Assembly (NCBI GenBank): GCA_947626435.1 | Contig: CANQSB010000001.1 | Span: forward strand, 248,001-312,000 | Reading direction: 5' to 3' | Length of the DNA stretch: 64,000 nt | Origin: an uncultured Lachnospiraceae bacterium | GTDB taxonomy: Bacteria; Bacillota; Clostridia; Lachnospirales; Lachnospiraceae | In this document: one piece after another, positions 25,753 through 36,484 of the stretch | How positions within the stretch are numbered: the stretch's first letter is position 1 | Layout: the number at the start of each line of letters is the position of its first letter | Made by a program: the position numbers and the translations under genes | Notes under the pieces: generated by a model | What the model was told of the DNA's origin: nothing | The model's input: the letters and a program-made list of their open reading frames with translations, nothing else | Databases searched by the model: none

Positions 25753-26532
25753 TTATATCCTGCTAAGCTCCATTGACTTCTCCAAGCTCTCGTCATAGCT
25801 TGTTATGAACTTCTGGTTTGCCTCGTACTGCCTTGAAATCGTAATCATATTTACCATTTCCTTGACTACGGAAACATTCGACATTTCAAGCCAGCCCTGA
25901 TATATATTGGGATACTCTACATCTACGGCTTCCGCGCCCTCCTTGGCGTCCCACATGGTCTCGCCATAATGCGTGAGATAATTCGTGTCCGTAAAGTTCG
26001 TAACCTTGATGCTGCCCACGAGTGCGTCATCCTGATATATGTTTCCCTGCGAATCTATTTCCGTCTTCGCCGCCGTAGTGGAAATCTGTATCCTGTTGCC
26101 ATCTTTTCCAAGCAGATAATCGCCGTCCTTCGTCACAATATATCCGTCTCTCGTGAGGTTGAACTCGCCGTTTCTCGTATACTTGGTAGATACCTCGCCC
26201 GACTTGCTCGTAAACTCTATGTTAAAAAAGCCCTCGCTGCCAATCGTCAAATCAAAAGGATTATCCGTGTTCCTAAGCGAACCCTGTGAAAAATCCGTGT
26301 ATGTCTCGCCAATCTTTACCCCAAGGCTCATGCCGCCAAGACGCTTCGGAACATTGGGGTTTTCCGTAAGATCCTTAATTTTTACCGCCATGACCTCGTC
26401 ATATGCCTGGCTTGTAGAACCTTCCTTTTTAAAGCCCGTAGTGTCCGCATTGGCAAGATTGTTCGCCATAATGTCCATTCTGTATTGTTCGTTCAGCATA
26501 CCGGTATAAGCCGTGTATAAACCTCTAAGCAT
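25753..26532 (-). CDS. flhO: Flagellar hook-basal body protein FlhO (FlgF/FlgG family)
   Basis: 259 residues. It begins MLRGLYTAYTGMLNEQYRMD with IMANNLANADTTGFKKEG, and ends VVKEMVNMITISRQYEANQK, both parts of the coiled-coil D0 domain shared by rod proteins. The middle (FDLTIGSEGFFNIE, RNGEFNLTRDGYIVTKDG) is the D1 domain. It follows mbl after 26 bp and precedes the FlgG-like gene, as in Bacillus. It is exported through the flagellar secretion channel to build the rod. The 115-bp gap that follows contains a weak remnant resembling the end of repeat R2. Confidence 0.92.
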   Translation of the reverse strand: MLRGLYTAYTGMLNEQYRMDIMANNLANADTTGFKKEGSTSQAYDEVMAVKIKDLTENPNVPKRLGGMSLGVKIGETYTDFSQGSLRNTDNPFDLTIGSEGFFNIEFTSKSGEVSTKYTRNGEFNLTRDGYIVTKDGDYLLGKDGNRIQISTTAAKTEIDSQGNIYQDDALVGSIKVTNFTDTNYLTHYGETMWDAKEGAEAVDVEYPNIYQGWLEMSNVSVVKEMVNMITISRQYEANQKFITSYDESLEKSMELSRI

Positions 26533-26558
26533 ACCACCTGACCTCCGTTTTATAAAGC

Positions 26559-27554
26559 TTAAATATCATCCCTATAGCCCGCAAGGAACTCCACATACTT
26601 ACCCGTGCCTATCGCCACCGCCGTCATGGGGTCCTCCGCCGTCATCGTATTTATGCCTGTCCGCGATTCTATCAAATCCTCAAGCCCACGCAAAAGGCTG
26701 CCGCCTCCCGTGAGGACTATGCCTCTGTCCGCTATATCCGCCGCAAGCTCGGGCGGCGTCTTTTCAAGGACGCTGTGTATCGTGTCTATAATCTGTGACG
26801 TCGTTTCCTTGAGCGCTTCCTCCGTCTCATCCGAAGATACGCGTATCGTCTTTGGAAGTCCGGTGACAAGGTTGCGCCCCCTCACGTCCATATAATCAAC
26901 CTCCGCGCGCTTAAACGCGGAACCAATCTTAATCTTTATATCCTCCGCCGTCCGCTCGCCAATCAGCAGATTGTGCTTTTTCCTCATGTAACGCACAAGA
27001 GCCTCATCAAAATCGTCACCCGCTATCTTGATAGACGCGCTGACTACCGTACCGCCAAGCGATATGACGGCTATATCCGAAGTGCCGCCGCCTATGTCAA
27101 CTATCATATTGCCGCAGGGCTTTGAAATATCAATGCCCGCTCCTATCGCCGCCGCAATAGGCTCCTCTATAATATTGACGCTCCTTGCTCCCGCCTGATA
27201 TGTCGCGTCCTCAACCGCTTTTTTCTCGACCTCGGTGACGCCGCTCGGCACGCATACGGCTATTCTCGGCTTCCTGAAGGTCTTCCTGCCAAGAGCCTTC
27301 TGTATGAAGTGCTGCATCATCTGCTCCGTAACCTTGTAATCAGAGATGACGCCCTGGCGCAGCGGTCTGACCGCCACTATATTGCCCGGCGTCCTGCCAA
27401 GCATAAGTCTTGCATCCTCCCCTATAGCCTTAATCGTATCCGAATCCCTGTCGAACGCCACTACCGACGGCTCTTTCAACACGACGCCCTTTCCTCTTAT
27501 ATAAACCAATATGCTCGCGGTTCCAAGGTCAATTCCAATATCTGTGTACTGCAT
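26559..27554 (-). CDS. mbl: Actin-like cell-shape protein Mbl/MreB
   Basis: 331 residues. Actin-fold motifs: TDIGIDLGTASILVYIRGKG (phosphate 1), NMIVDIGGGTSDIAVISLGG (phosphate 2), LTGGGSLLRGLEDLIESRTG (adenosine), and PRIAVCVPSGVTEVEKKAVE. It forms membrane-bound filaments that guide lateral wall synthesis. MreB and Mbl are hard to tell apart by sequence; the flagellar neighbours flhO and flhP match the Bacillus mbl locus, which decides the symbol. The 251-bp gap upstream is AT-rich with a TATAAT box on the coding strand (about 27675) but no good -35. Confidence 0.93.
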   Translation of the reverse strand: MQYTDIGIDLGTASILVYIRGKGVVLKEPSVVAFDRDSDTIKAIGEDARLMLGRTPGNIVAVRPLRQGVISDYKVTEQMMQHFIQKALGRKTFRKPRIAVCVPSGVTEVEKKAVEDATYQAGARSVNIIEEPIAAAIGAGIDISKPCGNMIVDIGGGTSDIAVISLGGTVVSASIKIAGDDFDEALVRYMRKKHNLLIGERTAEDIKIKIGSAFKRAEVDYMDVRGRNLVTGLPKTIRVSSDETEEALKETTSQIIDTIHSVLEKTPPELAADIADRGIVLTGGGSLLRGLEDLIESRTGINTMTAEDPMTAVAIGTGKYVEFLAGYRDDI

Positions 27555-27805
27555 GGCTCTGTGCCCCTTTCTATATTAAATGGCGACTTTATATCATAAA
27601 TAACTCATTAAAAAATAGTTTACCCAATAAGAATATAACTATTAACTAAACAAATAAAGCATACTAAGTCATTATAACCTAATTCAGCCATTTTTTAAAG
27701 GGGGTTCACACTTTTTTTTGATTTTTTCACAAAAGAGAGCCAATCCGCCTATATCTGTATAGTATATCGGTAATTCTCAGCAAATACTTTAGCGCCGCGT
27801 TTTAT

Positions 27806-30685
27806 TTATTTGGACATTTTATGCTTCTTTGCCTTTTCAAGCATCTTTTTCACATAAATTCCCGTATATGATTTTTTATTTTTGGCAACCTCCTCCGGCG
27901 TCCCTTCCGCTATCACCGTACCTCCTCCGTCACCGCCTTCAGGTCCCATATCTATAATATAATCCGCAGTCTTTATCACATCAAGATTATGCTCGATAAC
28001 AACTACCGTATTTCCTCCCTCCGCAAGGCGCTGCAGTATGTCTACAAGCTTATGCACGTCGGCAAAATGAAGCCCTGTGGTCGGCTCGTCCAATATATAA
28101 ATAGTCTTGCCCGTACTCCTGCGGCTAAGCTCAGTGGCAAGCTTTATGCGCTGTGCCTCACCGCCCGAAAGTGTAGTGGACGGCTGACCCAGCTTAATAT
28201 ACGAAAGCCCCACATCATGCAGCGTTTCTATCTTTCTTTTTATAGAAGGTATCGCGTCAAAAAATGGCAACGCCTCCTCGACCGTCATGTCAAGCACGTC
28301 AAATATGCTTTTTCCCTTATATTTGACGTCAAGCGTCTCACGATTGTAGCGCTTGCCCTGGCATACCTCGCATGGCACATAGACATCCGGCAAAAAGTGC
28401 ATTTCTATCTTTATTATGCCGTCACCGCCGCACGCCTCGCACCGTCCGCCCTTTACATTGAAGCTAAAGCGCCCCTTTGAATAGCCCTTCGCCTTCGCGT
28501 CTGTAGTCGCCGCAAATAAATCCCTTATCTGGTCAAACACGCCGGTATACGTCGCGGGATTTGAGCGCGGAGTCCTGCCTATGGGCGACTGATCTATATT
28601 GATGACCTTGTCAAGCTGCTCTATGCCCTCTATGCTTTTGTGCGCACCCGCTATTGTGCGCGCCCTGTTCAGCTCCCGCGCCAGATGCTTGTACAGTATC
28701 TCATTTACAAGCGAGGACTTTCCCGAGCCCGATACTCCGGTTACGCAGGTAAATACGCCCAATGGAAATTTTACATTTATATTTTTTAGGTTGTTTTCCG
28801 ACGCGCCCTTTACCGTCAGCCAGCCTGCAGGCTTGCGCCGCGCCTCCGGCACTGGTATGAAAAGCCTGCCGCTAAGATACTGCCCTGTAACCGACTCAGG
28901 AATTTTCATTATCTCCTCCGCGGTTCCTTGCGCAATGACCTCGCCGCCATGCTCACCCGCCCCCGGTCCTATGTCCACAATATGATCCGCCGCAAACATA
29001 GTGTCTTCATCATGCTCTACCACAATCAGCGTATTTCCCAAATCACGCAGCTCTTTGAGCGCGTTCAGCAGCTTGTCATTATCTCTCTGGTGAAGCCCTA
29101 TGCTCGGCTCGTCAAGTATATAGCACACACCCACAAGTCCCGATCCAATCTGCGTAGCAAGTCTGATACGCTGCGCCTCGCCGCCCGAAAGCGACGACGT
29201 GGCTCTTGAAAGGCTGAGGTATTCAAGACCGACATTCTCGAGGAAACCGACGCGCGCCTTTATCTCTTTTAATATGCGCCTGCCGATAAGCTGCTGCTGT
29301 TTCGTCAGCTCCAAAGTATCAAGGAACTGATAAAGTCTGCCGATTGACATCGACGTAATCTCATGAATGTTTTTACCGCATATAGTGACGGCAAGCGAGC
29401 TTTTTTTGAGACGCTTGCCTCCGCACTCCGTACACGGCGTAATGCGCATAAAGGTCTCATACTCCTGCTTCATTATCTCCGATGCCGTTTCCTTATACCG
29501 CCGCTCCACATTTTTTATCAGTCCCTCAAATGCTACCGGATATTTTCCTTCCCCGCGCTGCCCTTTGTAATAGACAATGACCTCCCTGCCGCCTGTGCCG
29601 TAGATAATCACGTCCTGCACTTCCTTTGACAGCTCCTCAAACGGCGTATCAAGTGAAAAATCATATTCCTTGCAGAGCGCCTGCAAAATCGCATTGGTAA
29701 AGCTCGTCTTGTCCGTACATGACTGCCAGCCCATTGCCGTTATCGCGCCCTCGTTTATACTCAGTCTCCTGTCAGGTATCATAAGGTCGGCATCAAACTC
29801 CATTTTATATCCAAGTCCCAGACATTGGGGGCAAGCACCAAACGGATTGTTGAACGAAAAACTCCTCGGCTCTATCTCCTCTATGCTTATGCCGCAGTCA
29901 GGACACGCAAAGCTCTGTGAAAAATTCATCGGTTCGCCGCCTATTACGTCCACCGTAAGCAGTCCGTCAGAAAGTGCCATGACGTTTTCTATGGAATCGG
30001 TCAGCCGCCTTGTAATGCCGTCCTTTACCACCAGACGGTCAACTATTATCTCTATATTGTGCTTTATATTTTTTTCAAGCTTTATCTCCTCGGAAAGCTC
30101 GTATATGCTGCCGTCAATCCGCACACGCACATAGCCTGCGCGCTTTGCCCGCTCAAGCACCTTTGCGTGTTCGCCCTTGCGCCCTCTCACCACCGGCGCA
30201 AGAAGCTGGAGCTTCGTCCCTTCCGGCATGTCCATTATCTGGTCAACCATCTGGTCTATCGTCTGCCGCTTTATTTCACGCCCGCAGTTCGGGCAGTGGG
30301 GAGTCCCTATGCGCGCGTATAAAAGCCTGAAATAATCATATACCTCCGTAACCGTACCTACCGTAGAGCGCGGATTCCGATTGGTTGATTTCTGGTCTAT
30401 GGAAATAGCGGGCGAAAGCCCTTCTATGCTCTCCACATTTGGCTTTTCCATCTGTCCCAAAAACATCCGCGCGTATGATGAGAGCGATTCCATGTACCGC
30501 CGCTGTCCTTCCGCATAAATCGTGTCAAACGCAAGCGATGATTTGCCCGAACCCGACAAGCCGGTTAAAACAACAAATTTATTTCTGGGTATGTCAAGGC
30601 TTATGTTTTTAAGGTTGTGTTCGTTTGCGCCCCTTATTTTTATAAGCTCGCTTTTGGGGAGCATTTTCAACTGTTTTTCGTCCAT
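27806..30685 (-). CDS. uvrA: Excinuclease ABC subunit A
   Basis: 959 residues, normal for UvrA. Two ABC ATPase halves are seen: Walker [21 protein letters not shown] and later [18 protein letters not shown], signatures [15 protein letters not shown] and [15 protein letters not shown], and Walker [13 protein letters not shown] and [12 protein letters not shown]. Zinc motifs ([33 protein letters not shown]) are present. UvrA finds bulky DNA lesions and loads UvrB. The gene follows uvrB by 71 bp, so both should share the uvrB promoter and its LexA-type box. Confidence 0.99.
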   Translation of the reverse strand: MDEKQLKMLPKSELIKIRGANEHNLKNISLDIPRNKFVVLTGLSGSGKSSLAFDTIYAEGQRRYMESLSSYARMFLGQMEKPNVESIEGLSPAISIDQKSTNRNPRSTVGTVTEVYDYFRLLYARIGTPHCPNCGREIKRQTIDQMVDQIMDMPEGTKLQLLAPVVRGRKGEHAKVLERAKRAGYVRVRIDGSIYELSEEIKLEKNIKHNIEIIVDRLVVKDGITRRLTDSIENVMALSDGLLTVDVIGGEPMNFSQSFACPDCGISIEEIEPRSFSFNNPFGACPQCLGLGYKMEFDADLMIPDRRLSINEGAITAMGWQSCTDKTSFTNAILQALCKEYDFSLDTPFEELSKEVQDVIIYGTGGREVIVYYKGQRGEGKYPVAFEGLIKNVERRYKETASEIMKQEYETFMRITPCTECGGKRLKKSSLAVTICGKNIHEITSMSIGRLYQFLDTLELTKQQQLIGRRILKEIKARVGFLENVGLEYLSLSRATSSLSGGEAQRIRLATQIGSGLVGVCYILDEPSIGLHQRDNDKLLNALKELRDLGNTLIVVEHDEDTMFAADHIVDIGPGAGEHGGEVIAQGTAEEIMKIPESVTGQYLSGRLFIPVPEARRKPAGWLTVKGASENNLKNINVKFPLGVFTCVTGVSGSGKSSLVNEILYKHLARELNRARTIAGAHKSIEGIEQLDKVINIDQSPIGRTPRSNPATYTGVFDQIRDLFAATTDAKAKGYSKGRFSFNVKGGRCEACGGDGIIKIEMHFLPDVYVPCEVCQGKRYNRETLDVKYKGKSIFDVLDMTVEEALPFFDAIPSIKRKIETLHDVGLSYIKLGQPSTTLSGGEAQRIKLATELSRRSTGKTIYILDEPTTGLHFADVHKLVDILQRLAEGGNTVVVIEHNLDVIKTADYIIDMGPEGGDGGGTVIAEGTPEEVAKNKKSYTGIYVKKMLEKAKKHKMSK

Positions 30686-30756
30686 TTCTTACTCCATTTC
30701 TGCAATGACCCGCGCATTATGGCTGCGGTTCATGCCTTATTCCTTATGGAATGGCG

Positions 30757-32784
30757 CTAGATGCCTCCCGTTATGTCATTCAGCATTTTCTTTAGCTGCA
30801 TCATTTTGTCGCGCAGCTCCATAGCCGCCTCAAAGTTAAGGTCGGCTGCCGCCCTGCGCATGTTCTTTTCAAGAGAGGCGATAAGCTTTTTAAGCTCTTT
30901 CTCATCCATAGACTCAGGATCCTTTGCAAATTCCTGTTCTTCTTTGGCTACTGCCTTTGATATGCTGATAAGGTCACGCACAGCCTTCTTTATCGTCTGA
31001 GGCGTGATGCCGTTTTCCTCATTGTACTTCTGCTGTATCGCGCGCCGTCTTGCCGTCTCGTCAAGCGTCACCTGCATCGAATCAGTAATCATGTCGGCAT
31101 ACATGACGACATGCCCCTCGGCGTTTCTCGCCGCGCGGCCTACCGTCTGTATTAGCGAGGTCGCCGAGCGCAGGAATCCTTCCTTGTCAGCGTCAATGAT
31201 TGCGACAAGCGAAATTTCAGGGATGTCAAGACCCTCACGCAAAAGATTGATGCCGACAAGCACGTCAAACACGTCAAGGCGCATGTCGCGTATTATCTCG
31301 GCGCGTTCAAGCGTGTCTATGTCGGAATGAAGATACCTCACGCGCACTCCGGCTTCACTCATGTATTTTGTCAGATCTTCAGCCATGCGCTTTGTCAGCG
31401 TGGTGACGAGCACTTTGTTGTGCTTTGCCGTCTCGGCGTTTATCCTTGATATGAGATCGTCTATCTGCCCCTCAACAGGATGTATCTCAATATCGGGATC
31501 AAGCAGCCCGGTCGGCCTTATAATCTGCTCGGCCCGCAAAAGCTCATGCTCCTCCTCATATATGCCGGGAGTCGCCGACACAAAAAGCATCTGGTCTATC
31601 TTCTGCTCAAATTCCTCAAACCGGAGCGGCCTGTTGTCAAGCGCTGACGGCAGGCGGAAACCATACTCGACGAGCGTAGTCTTGCGCGAACGGTCTCCCG
31701 CGTACATCCCCCTGATTTGCGGTATCGTCATATGCGATTCATCTATTATAATAAGGAAGTCATCTTTAAAAAAATCCAACAGACAGTATGGCGGATCTCC
31801 CTCCGCCGTACCGTTTAAATGGCGTGAATAATTCTCAATGCCCGAACAAAAGCCTGTCTCCCTAAGCATCTCCACGTCAAAGTTCGTCCTCTCCGAAATG
31901 CGCTGCGCTTCAAGAAGCTTATCTTCGCCCTTGAAATAGCTCACCCTCTCCTTAAGCTCCGCCTCTATGTCACGACACGCCTGCGCTATCCTCTCAGGCG
32001 CCACTACATAGTGCGACGCGGGGAAAATAGTGATATGCTCAAGCAAGGCGTTTACCTTGTTTGTCACCGCGTCCACTTCGGCTATGCGGTCTATCTCGTC
32101 GCCAAAAAATTCTACGCGGATAAGATATTCGCCGCCCTGCGCAGGATTAATTTCCAGCACATCGCCATGAACCCGAAAACGCCCCCGCTCCAAATCTATG
32201 TCGTTCCTGTCATACTGCATCTCCACAAGCGCCTTTATTACCTCGTCCCTGTCCTTTATCATATGGGGGCGCAGCGAAAGCATCATCCCCTGATACTCGT
32301 CAGGACTTCCCAAACCGTATATGCATGATACGCTTGCCACGACGACCACGTCCCTGCGCTCGGTCAACGAGGCGGTCGCGGACAGGCGCAGCTTGTCTAT
32401 CTCCTCATTCACTGCGGAATCCTTTGCAATATACGTGTCGGAAGACGGTATATATGCCTCCGGCTGATAATAGTCATAGTAGGATACAAAATACTCTACG
32501 GCGTTTTCAGGAAAGAATTCTTTAAACTCACCATAAAGCTGTCCCGCCAGCGTCTTGTTGTGGGCTATCACAAGCGTCGGCTTATTCAGCGCGGCTATTA
32601 TGTTTGCCATTGTGAACGTCTTGCCCGATCCCGTCACGCCAAGCAATGTCTGAAACTGATTGCCCGCCTTAAAGCCCTTGACGAGCTCCTCTATCGCCTG
32701 CGGTTGGTCGCCTGTGGGCCGGTACTCGCTGTGCAATTTAAAAATTCCTTCCGTATTCAAAGACTTCGCGTCAGCAAACTGCAC
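30757..32784 (-). CDS. uvrB: Excinuclease ABC subunit B
   Basis: 675 residues from the GTG at 32784, which has GGGAGG 8 bases upstream (a GTG three codons earlier is too close to it). Helicase motifs include [15 protein letters not shown] (Walker A), the beta-hairpin region [27 protein letters not shown] (motif II) and QTVGRAARN (motif VI); the C-terminal UvrB/UvrC domain begins about [20 protein letters not shown]. UvrB verifies damage and hands over to UvrC. It heads the uvrBA unit. Confidence 0.99.
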   Translation of the reverse strand: MQFADAKSLNTEGIFKLHSEYRPTGDQPQAIEELVKGFKAGNQFQTLLGVTGSGKTFTMANIIAALNKPTLVIAHNKTLAGQLYGEFKEFFPENAVEYFVSYYDYYQPEAYIPSSDTYIAKDSAVNEEIDKLRLSATASLTERRDVVVVASVSCIYGLGSPDEYQGMMLSLRPHMIKDRDEVIKALVEMQYDRNDIDLERGRFRVHGDVLEINPAQGGEYLIRVEFFGDEIDRIAEVDAVTNKVNALLEHITIFPASHYVVAPERIAQACRDIEAELKERVSYFKGEDKLLEAQRISERTNFDVEMLRETGFCSGIENYSRHLNGTAEGDPPYCLLDFFKDDFLIIIDESHMTIPQIRGMYAGDRSRKTTLVEYGFRLPSALDNRPLRFEEFEQKIDQMLFVSATPGIYEEEHELLRAEQIIRPTGLLDPDIEIHPVEGQIDDLISRINAETAKHNKVLVTTLTKRMAEDLTKYMSEAGVRVRYLHSDIDTLERAEIIRDMRLDVFDVLVGINLLREGLDIPEISLVAIIDADKEGFLRSATSLIQTVGRAARNAEGHVVMYADMITDSMQVTLDETARRRAIQQKYNEENGITPQTIKKAVRDLISISKAVAKEEQEFAKDPESMDEKELKKLIASLEKNMRRAAADLNFEAAMELRDKMMQLKKMLNDITGGI

Positions 32785-32875
32785 CGCCGCCACCTCCCAA
32801 TCTTATGCCTGCTTTTATTTCTGTTTTTACAGATATTTTAACCTTATATTTAATTTACTCATCGCTGCGTTTTTG

Positions 32876-32904
32876 ATTATAACATATACTTTTCCATTTG
32901 TACA
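32876..32904 (-). promoter_or_regulatory. Sigma-A-type promoter of uvrBA
   Basis: Reading the minus strand: TGTACA, 17-base spacer, perfect TATAAT. It lies 92 bases upstream of the uvrB start and just downstream of a LexA-type palindrome. Confidence 0.65.
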
Positions 32905-32912
32905 GTATTATG

Positions 32913-32926
32913 CGAATATTTGTTCG
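32913..32926 (-). promoter_or_regulatory. LexA (DinR)-type SOS box upstream of uvrBA
   Basis: CGAACAAATATTCG on the minus strand matches the Gram-positive LexA consensus CGAACRNRYGTTYG at all but one base and lies 8 bp upstream of the -35 hexamer. uvrBA operons are classical SOS targets in Firmicutes, so motif and gene support each other. Confidence 0.72.
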
Positions 32927-32963
32927 TTTTATTTTAAACAGACTCCTCAACGCCCATTCAAGC

Positions 32964-33002
32964 AAAACGGACATTGACAAGCCCTCAACCTGTCAATGTC
33001 CG
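32964..33002 (-). terminator. Rho-independent terminator after the S41 protease gene
   Basis: On the minus strand CGGACATTGACA and TGTCAATGTCCG form a perfect 12-bp stem with an 11-base loop, followed by TTTTG. It lies 17 bp after the stop of the protease gene and ends the ftsEX unit. Confidence 0.85.
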
Positions 33003-33019
33003 ATCTATAAACAAGCTTT

Positions 33020-34309
33020 TTATCCTTCAAGCTTCTGCGCCAGCACTTCCTTTGCCTTCTCAAGCTGATTGTCAACTCCGTTTTTGTACTGCTCCGCGTC
33101 AAACGGCACTTCTATATCCGGCTCTATGCCTATGCCATGTATATTGTTGCCGTTCGGCGTATAATACGTACTGACCGTAAGCTTCAGCGCCGAGCCGTCC
33201 GAAAGGTTTATCACCTTCTGGACTATGCCCTTGCCATAGGTAGTAGTGCCTACTATCGTGCCTATGCCATAATCCTTTACCGCGCCCGTAAGTATCTCCG
33301 ACGCGCTTGCGCTGTATCCGTCCGCCAGTATCACAAGCGGCACGTCTATCTCATTCTTGCCGTCGCACTTGTATTCTTCTCGCTCGCCGTATTTGTCTTC
33401 AGTATACACAATCAGTCCTTTTGGCAGAAGCATCCGCGCTATGTCGCATACTGTAGAGAGGTTGCCTCCCGGATTACTGCGCAGGTCGATTATGAGTCCC
33501 TTCATGCCGTCCGCTCTTGCCTGCCCATATGCCTCCTCAAACTGACCCGTCGTAACCAAATCAAACTCCGTTATCTGTATATACGCCACGCCGTTGTCGT
33601 ACATTTCGTACTCGACAGTCGGGCTTTCTATCTTGCGCCGCTCCACATCTATATCAATGGGATCCGCCTCGCCCTCCCGCAAGACAGTGATTGTGACAAA
33701 AGTGCCTTCTTCACCTTTTATCTTGCTGACTACATAATCACTTTCCTTGCCATACATGCTCTCGCCCTCTATGGCATAAATATAATCGCCTTGCTCGAGG
33801 TTGCTCTCCTCGGCGGGAGTATTCTTTATAATTTTGCTTATTTGAACATAGCCCGTATCTAAATCCTTGCTGATATACGCGCCTATTCCATAATAAATTC
33901 CTTCCGTCTGCTGCTGTAAATCGATAAGCTCCTCTTTGGTATAATAAACACTATACGGGTCATCAAGCGCCGCCAGCATCCCCTTATAAATACCATTCTG
34001 AAGCGTATCACCCTCGACGTCCTTCCAAAAGTATTTATCCACAGTTTCCTCAAGCACACCGAGCTTTTCCACTACCGTATCGTCAGTCACGCTCTCAACC
34101 GCATCAGCCTGCTCCCTGCCGCGCACTATCTGTATATTTCTGTAAAACCTTATGACGCTGACAGTCATAAGCATAACTATCATTGACAATACCAAACCGG
34201 TCACAAGTCCCAACAGGTAATACCTTGTTTTCTTTTCACTGCCGCCGTTTCTTGGCGGATACCCGCCCATCGCATTGTTATAACCGTTAAAGTTGCCTTG
34301 ATTTTGCAT
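33020..34309 (-). CDS. S41-family C-terminal processing peptidase (CtpA/CtpB-like)
   Basis: 429 residues. An N-terminal span (about residues 30-52, YLLGLVTGLVLSMIVMLMTV) anchors it with the catalytic part outside. A PDZ domain follows (about 140-225, including KNTPAEESNLEQGDYIYAI). The catalytic domain shows MKGLIIDLRSNPGGNLSTV, LADGYSASASEILTGAVKDY with the nucleophile Ser, and TTYGKGIVQ with the catalytic Lys. The protease cuts extracytoplasmic proteins from their C-terminus. It is the last gene of the ftsE-ftsX-M23-ctp unit; co-location suggests it matures or turns over the wall hydrolase machinery, which is inference. Confidence 0.95.
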   Translation of the reverse strand: MQNQGNFNGYNNAMGGYPPRNGGSEKKTRYYLLGLVTGLVLSMIVMLMTVSVIRFYRNIQIVRGREQADAVESVTDDTVVEKLGVLEETVDKYFWKDVEGDTLQNGIYKGMLAALDDPYSVYYTKEELIDLQQQTEGIYYGIGAYISKDLDTGYVQISKIIKNTPAEESNLEQGDYIYAIEGESMYGKESDYVVSKIKGEEGTFVTITVLREGEADPIDIDVERRKIESPTVEYEMYDNGVAYIQITEFDLVTTGQFEEAYGQARADGMKGLIIDLRSNPGGNLSTVCDIARMLLPKGLIVYTEDKYGEREEYKCDGKNEIDVPLVILADGYSASASEILTGAVKDYGIGTIVGTTTYGKGIVQKVINLSDGSALKLTVSTYYTPNGNNIHGIGIEPDIEVPFDAEQYKNGVDNQLEKAKEVLAQKLEG

Positions 34310-34333
34310 TTATAAGCCATTTCCTTCCTGTTA

Positions 34334-35575
34334 CTACTTTAAATAATTCCAAGGATTTACATATGTCCCGTTTAGTCTCACGCCAAAGTGAAGATGATTG
34401 CCGGTCGAATTGCCGGTAGTGCCTACAGCCGCTATCTTTTCGCCCTTTGCTACGTTTTGACCGCTTTTCACATACAGCGCGGAGGCATGCATATATATGG
34501 TGGTAAGACCGTCGCCATGGTCTATCATAATATAGTTGCCCATGCTGGAGCTGTACGCCGCCGCTATCACAGTACCGTCATACGCCGCAAGTATCGGAGA
34601 GCCTCCCGGCGCAGCCATATCGACACCGTTGTGCATTTTCTGTACTTTATATATCGGGTGAACCTCGCGCATCCCAAAATCATCTGAAATACGCGTATAC
34701 GACGGAGCAGGCCACGCGAACATGCCGCCGTCATATGTATTCTTTTTGTTGTTTGCCTTTTCAAGTGCCTCCTGCTGCTCCTTCATAGCCTTTTCAAGAG
34801 CCTTTATCTCGGCATCCCGCGCCGCCATTTCATCCTCATACGCCTTCAAAACCTGCTCCTGATTATTGATGTCAGCCTGATATGCCGCCATCTGCTGCTC
34901 CTTCTCGGCAATCAAAAGCTCCAATGACTGCTGCTCCGCCTCGGCGTCGCTTTTTGCCTCCTCCAAGAGCTCCTGCTCCGCTTCAAGCTGCTGTTTGCAG
35001 GTTTCCACATATTCCCGCGTCGTCCTGAACTTATCGAGAAGGCGTTTGTCTGCCGCGGTAAGGCGTTCGACATAATCGGCGCGGTTAAGCATATCGCCAA
35101 ATGATTTTGCCGAAAATACAACCTCAAAATAAAAGCTGTCGCCTCTCTCGTACATGCTCTTTATTCTGTCCTTCATAGCCGCATACTGCTGCAGCTCCGT
35201 CCTCTGCGCCTCTTCAAGCTCCGCCTTTGTCTTTGTGATCTCCGTTTCCTTTTCAGTTATCATATCGGCAAGCTCATTTATCTTTGCCTGCGCGGCCGAC
35301 AACGTAACATCAAGCTCGCTTACATATGCCGCGAGGTCATTCTTGCTCTTTTCAAGACCTGCGATGACGCTCTTCACGTCTGTAAGCCCCGATTGAAGCT
35401 CCTTTTTCTGCCCCTGAGCCTCCTCTATCTCCTTTTTCTTTTGGCTTATGCTGTCCTGAAGCTCGGAAATCTCATCTGCCCGGCTTATAAGCGGACGCAT
35501 ATATGCCGCCAATGTCGCCATCAACACAATCAAGGCAAGCGCAATTGCTCTTTGTTTTTTCTTATGTTGCCGCAT
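34334..35575 (-). CDS. Coiled-coil M23 (LytM-domain) peptidoglycan hydrolase, EnvC-like
   Basis: 413 residues. A signal-anchor (ALALIVLMATLAAYMRPLI) is followed by a coiled coil from about residue 33 to 275, rich in Glu, Lys, Ala and Gln heptads, and a C-terminal LytM/M23 domain. Zinc ligands are intact: HNGVDMAAPGG (His and Asp) and GNHLHFGV (HxH), with GYTIYMH-type loop GLTTIYMH before it, so it is predicted to be active as an endopeptidase. Its place directly after ftsX suggests it is the hydrolase that FtsEX opens during division, as with PcsB or CwlO in other Firmicutes. Confidence 0.95.
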   Translation of the reverse strand: MRQHKKKQRAIALALIVLMATLAAYMRPLISRADEISELQDSISQKKKEIEEAQGQKKELQSGLTDVKSVIAGLEKSKNDLAAYVSELDVTLSAAQAKINELADMITEKETEITKTKAELEEAQRTELQQYAAMKDRIKSMYERGDSFYFEVVFSAKSFGDMLNRADYVERLTAADKRLLDKFRTTREYVETCKQQLEAEQELLEEAKSDAEAEQQSLELLIAEKEQQMAAYQADINNQEQVLKAYEDEMAARDAEIKALEKAMKEQQEALEKANNKKNTYDGGMFAWPAPSYTRISDDFGMREVHPIYKVQKMHNGVDMAAPGGSPILAAYDGTVIAAAYSSSMGNYIMIDHGDGLTTIYMHASALYVKSGQNVAKGEKIAAVGTTGNSTGNHLHFGVRLNGTYVNPWNYLK

Positions 35576-35587
35576 ATTTCTGCCTTT

Positions 35588-36484
35588 CTATACGCTCAGA
35601 TGCTTTCTTACTGTCGTGTAACTGCCTATAAAGCCTATGCCTACCCCAATGCCTATACAAATGGGCAAAAGCGTCTCAAACACTTCCTGCACTGGCAGGA
35701 ACTGGATAATCGACGACATAAAGGAATAGCTGGTCGCCGCGTAAATCACCGCCTCATTGTACAGAAAATATATGACCGTCAGCGGTATTAGCGAGCCGAT
35801 AAAGCCTATGATTATTCCCTCAATGACAAAGGGCGCCCTCGCGAAAAAGTCTGTAGCGCCTATATACTTCATTATCTGAATCTCGCCCTTGCGCATCTGT
35901 ATTCCTATCGTAACGGTATTGCTTATGAGGAAAATCGACACCAAAAACAAAACCAGTATAATGCCTATCGACACATAGCCTATTATTGAGTTTACTCCCG
36001 TAAGCACCCTCGCCGTAAGCGCCGACTGGTTTACCTTCCTTATGCCATCAACCGACTCCAGAAAGGAAACAAGCTCGGACTGCTTTGAAACGTCATTCAT
36101 ATATATGTCAAAATGAGCGCAGTCCTCAAGCGGATTCTCAGTAAATATGCTTATATCTCCAAAATCATTTTCCTCAGCGAACTTTTCCCATGTCTCATCC
36201 GCCGATAAATATGTTACCTCCTTTACCTCGTCGCGACTCTCAATCATAGACCTTATCTCGCTGACGCGTTCGTCGGAAACCCCAAGCTCCAAAAGCGCCG
36301 TCACCGCAACACGCTGCTCCGCGCTTTTTACCATATGGTTAAAATTCACGAGTATCGAATAAAACAGACCGAACAAAAACAGACACGCCGATATCGTGGC
36401 AACCGTCGCAAGAGTAACCCACTTATTTCTGAAAATGTTTTTCAAGCCCTGCAGCATACAATAAAAAAGCGTATTAATCCTCAT
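35588..36484 (-). CDS. ftsX: Cell division protein FtsX
   Basis: 298 residues with four spans: one near residues 22-42 (TLATVATISACLFLFGLFYS) and three after residue 165 (GYVSIGIILVLFLVSIFLIS; FVIEGIIIGFIGSLIPLTVI; LLPICIGIGVGIGFIGSY). A large extracellular loop between spans 1 and 2 (about 120 residues) is where partner hydrolases bind in characterised FtsX proteins. It overlaps the ftsE stop by 11 bp. With FtsE it forms the ABC-type complex that transmits ATP hydrolysis to wall hydrolases. Confidence 0.97.
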   Translation of the reverse strand: MRINTLFYCMLQGLKNIFRNKWVTLATVATISACLFLFGLFYSILVNFNHMVKSAEQRVAVTALLELGVSDERVSEIRSMIESRDEVKEVTYLSADETWEKFAEENDFGDISIFTENPLEDCAHFDIYMNDVSKQSELVSFLESVDGIRKVNQSALTARVLTGVNSIIGYVSIGIILVLFLVSIFLISNTVTIGIQMRKGEIQIMKYIGATDFFARAPFVIEGIIIGFIGSLIPLTVIYFLYNEAVIYAATSYSFMSSIIQFLPVQEVFETLLPICIGIGVGIGFIGSYTTVRKHLSV

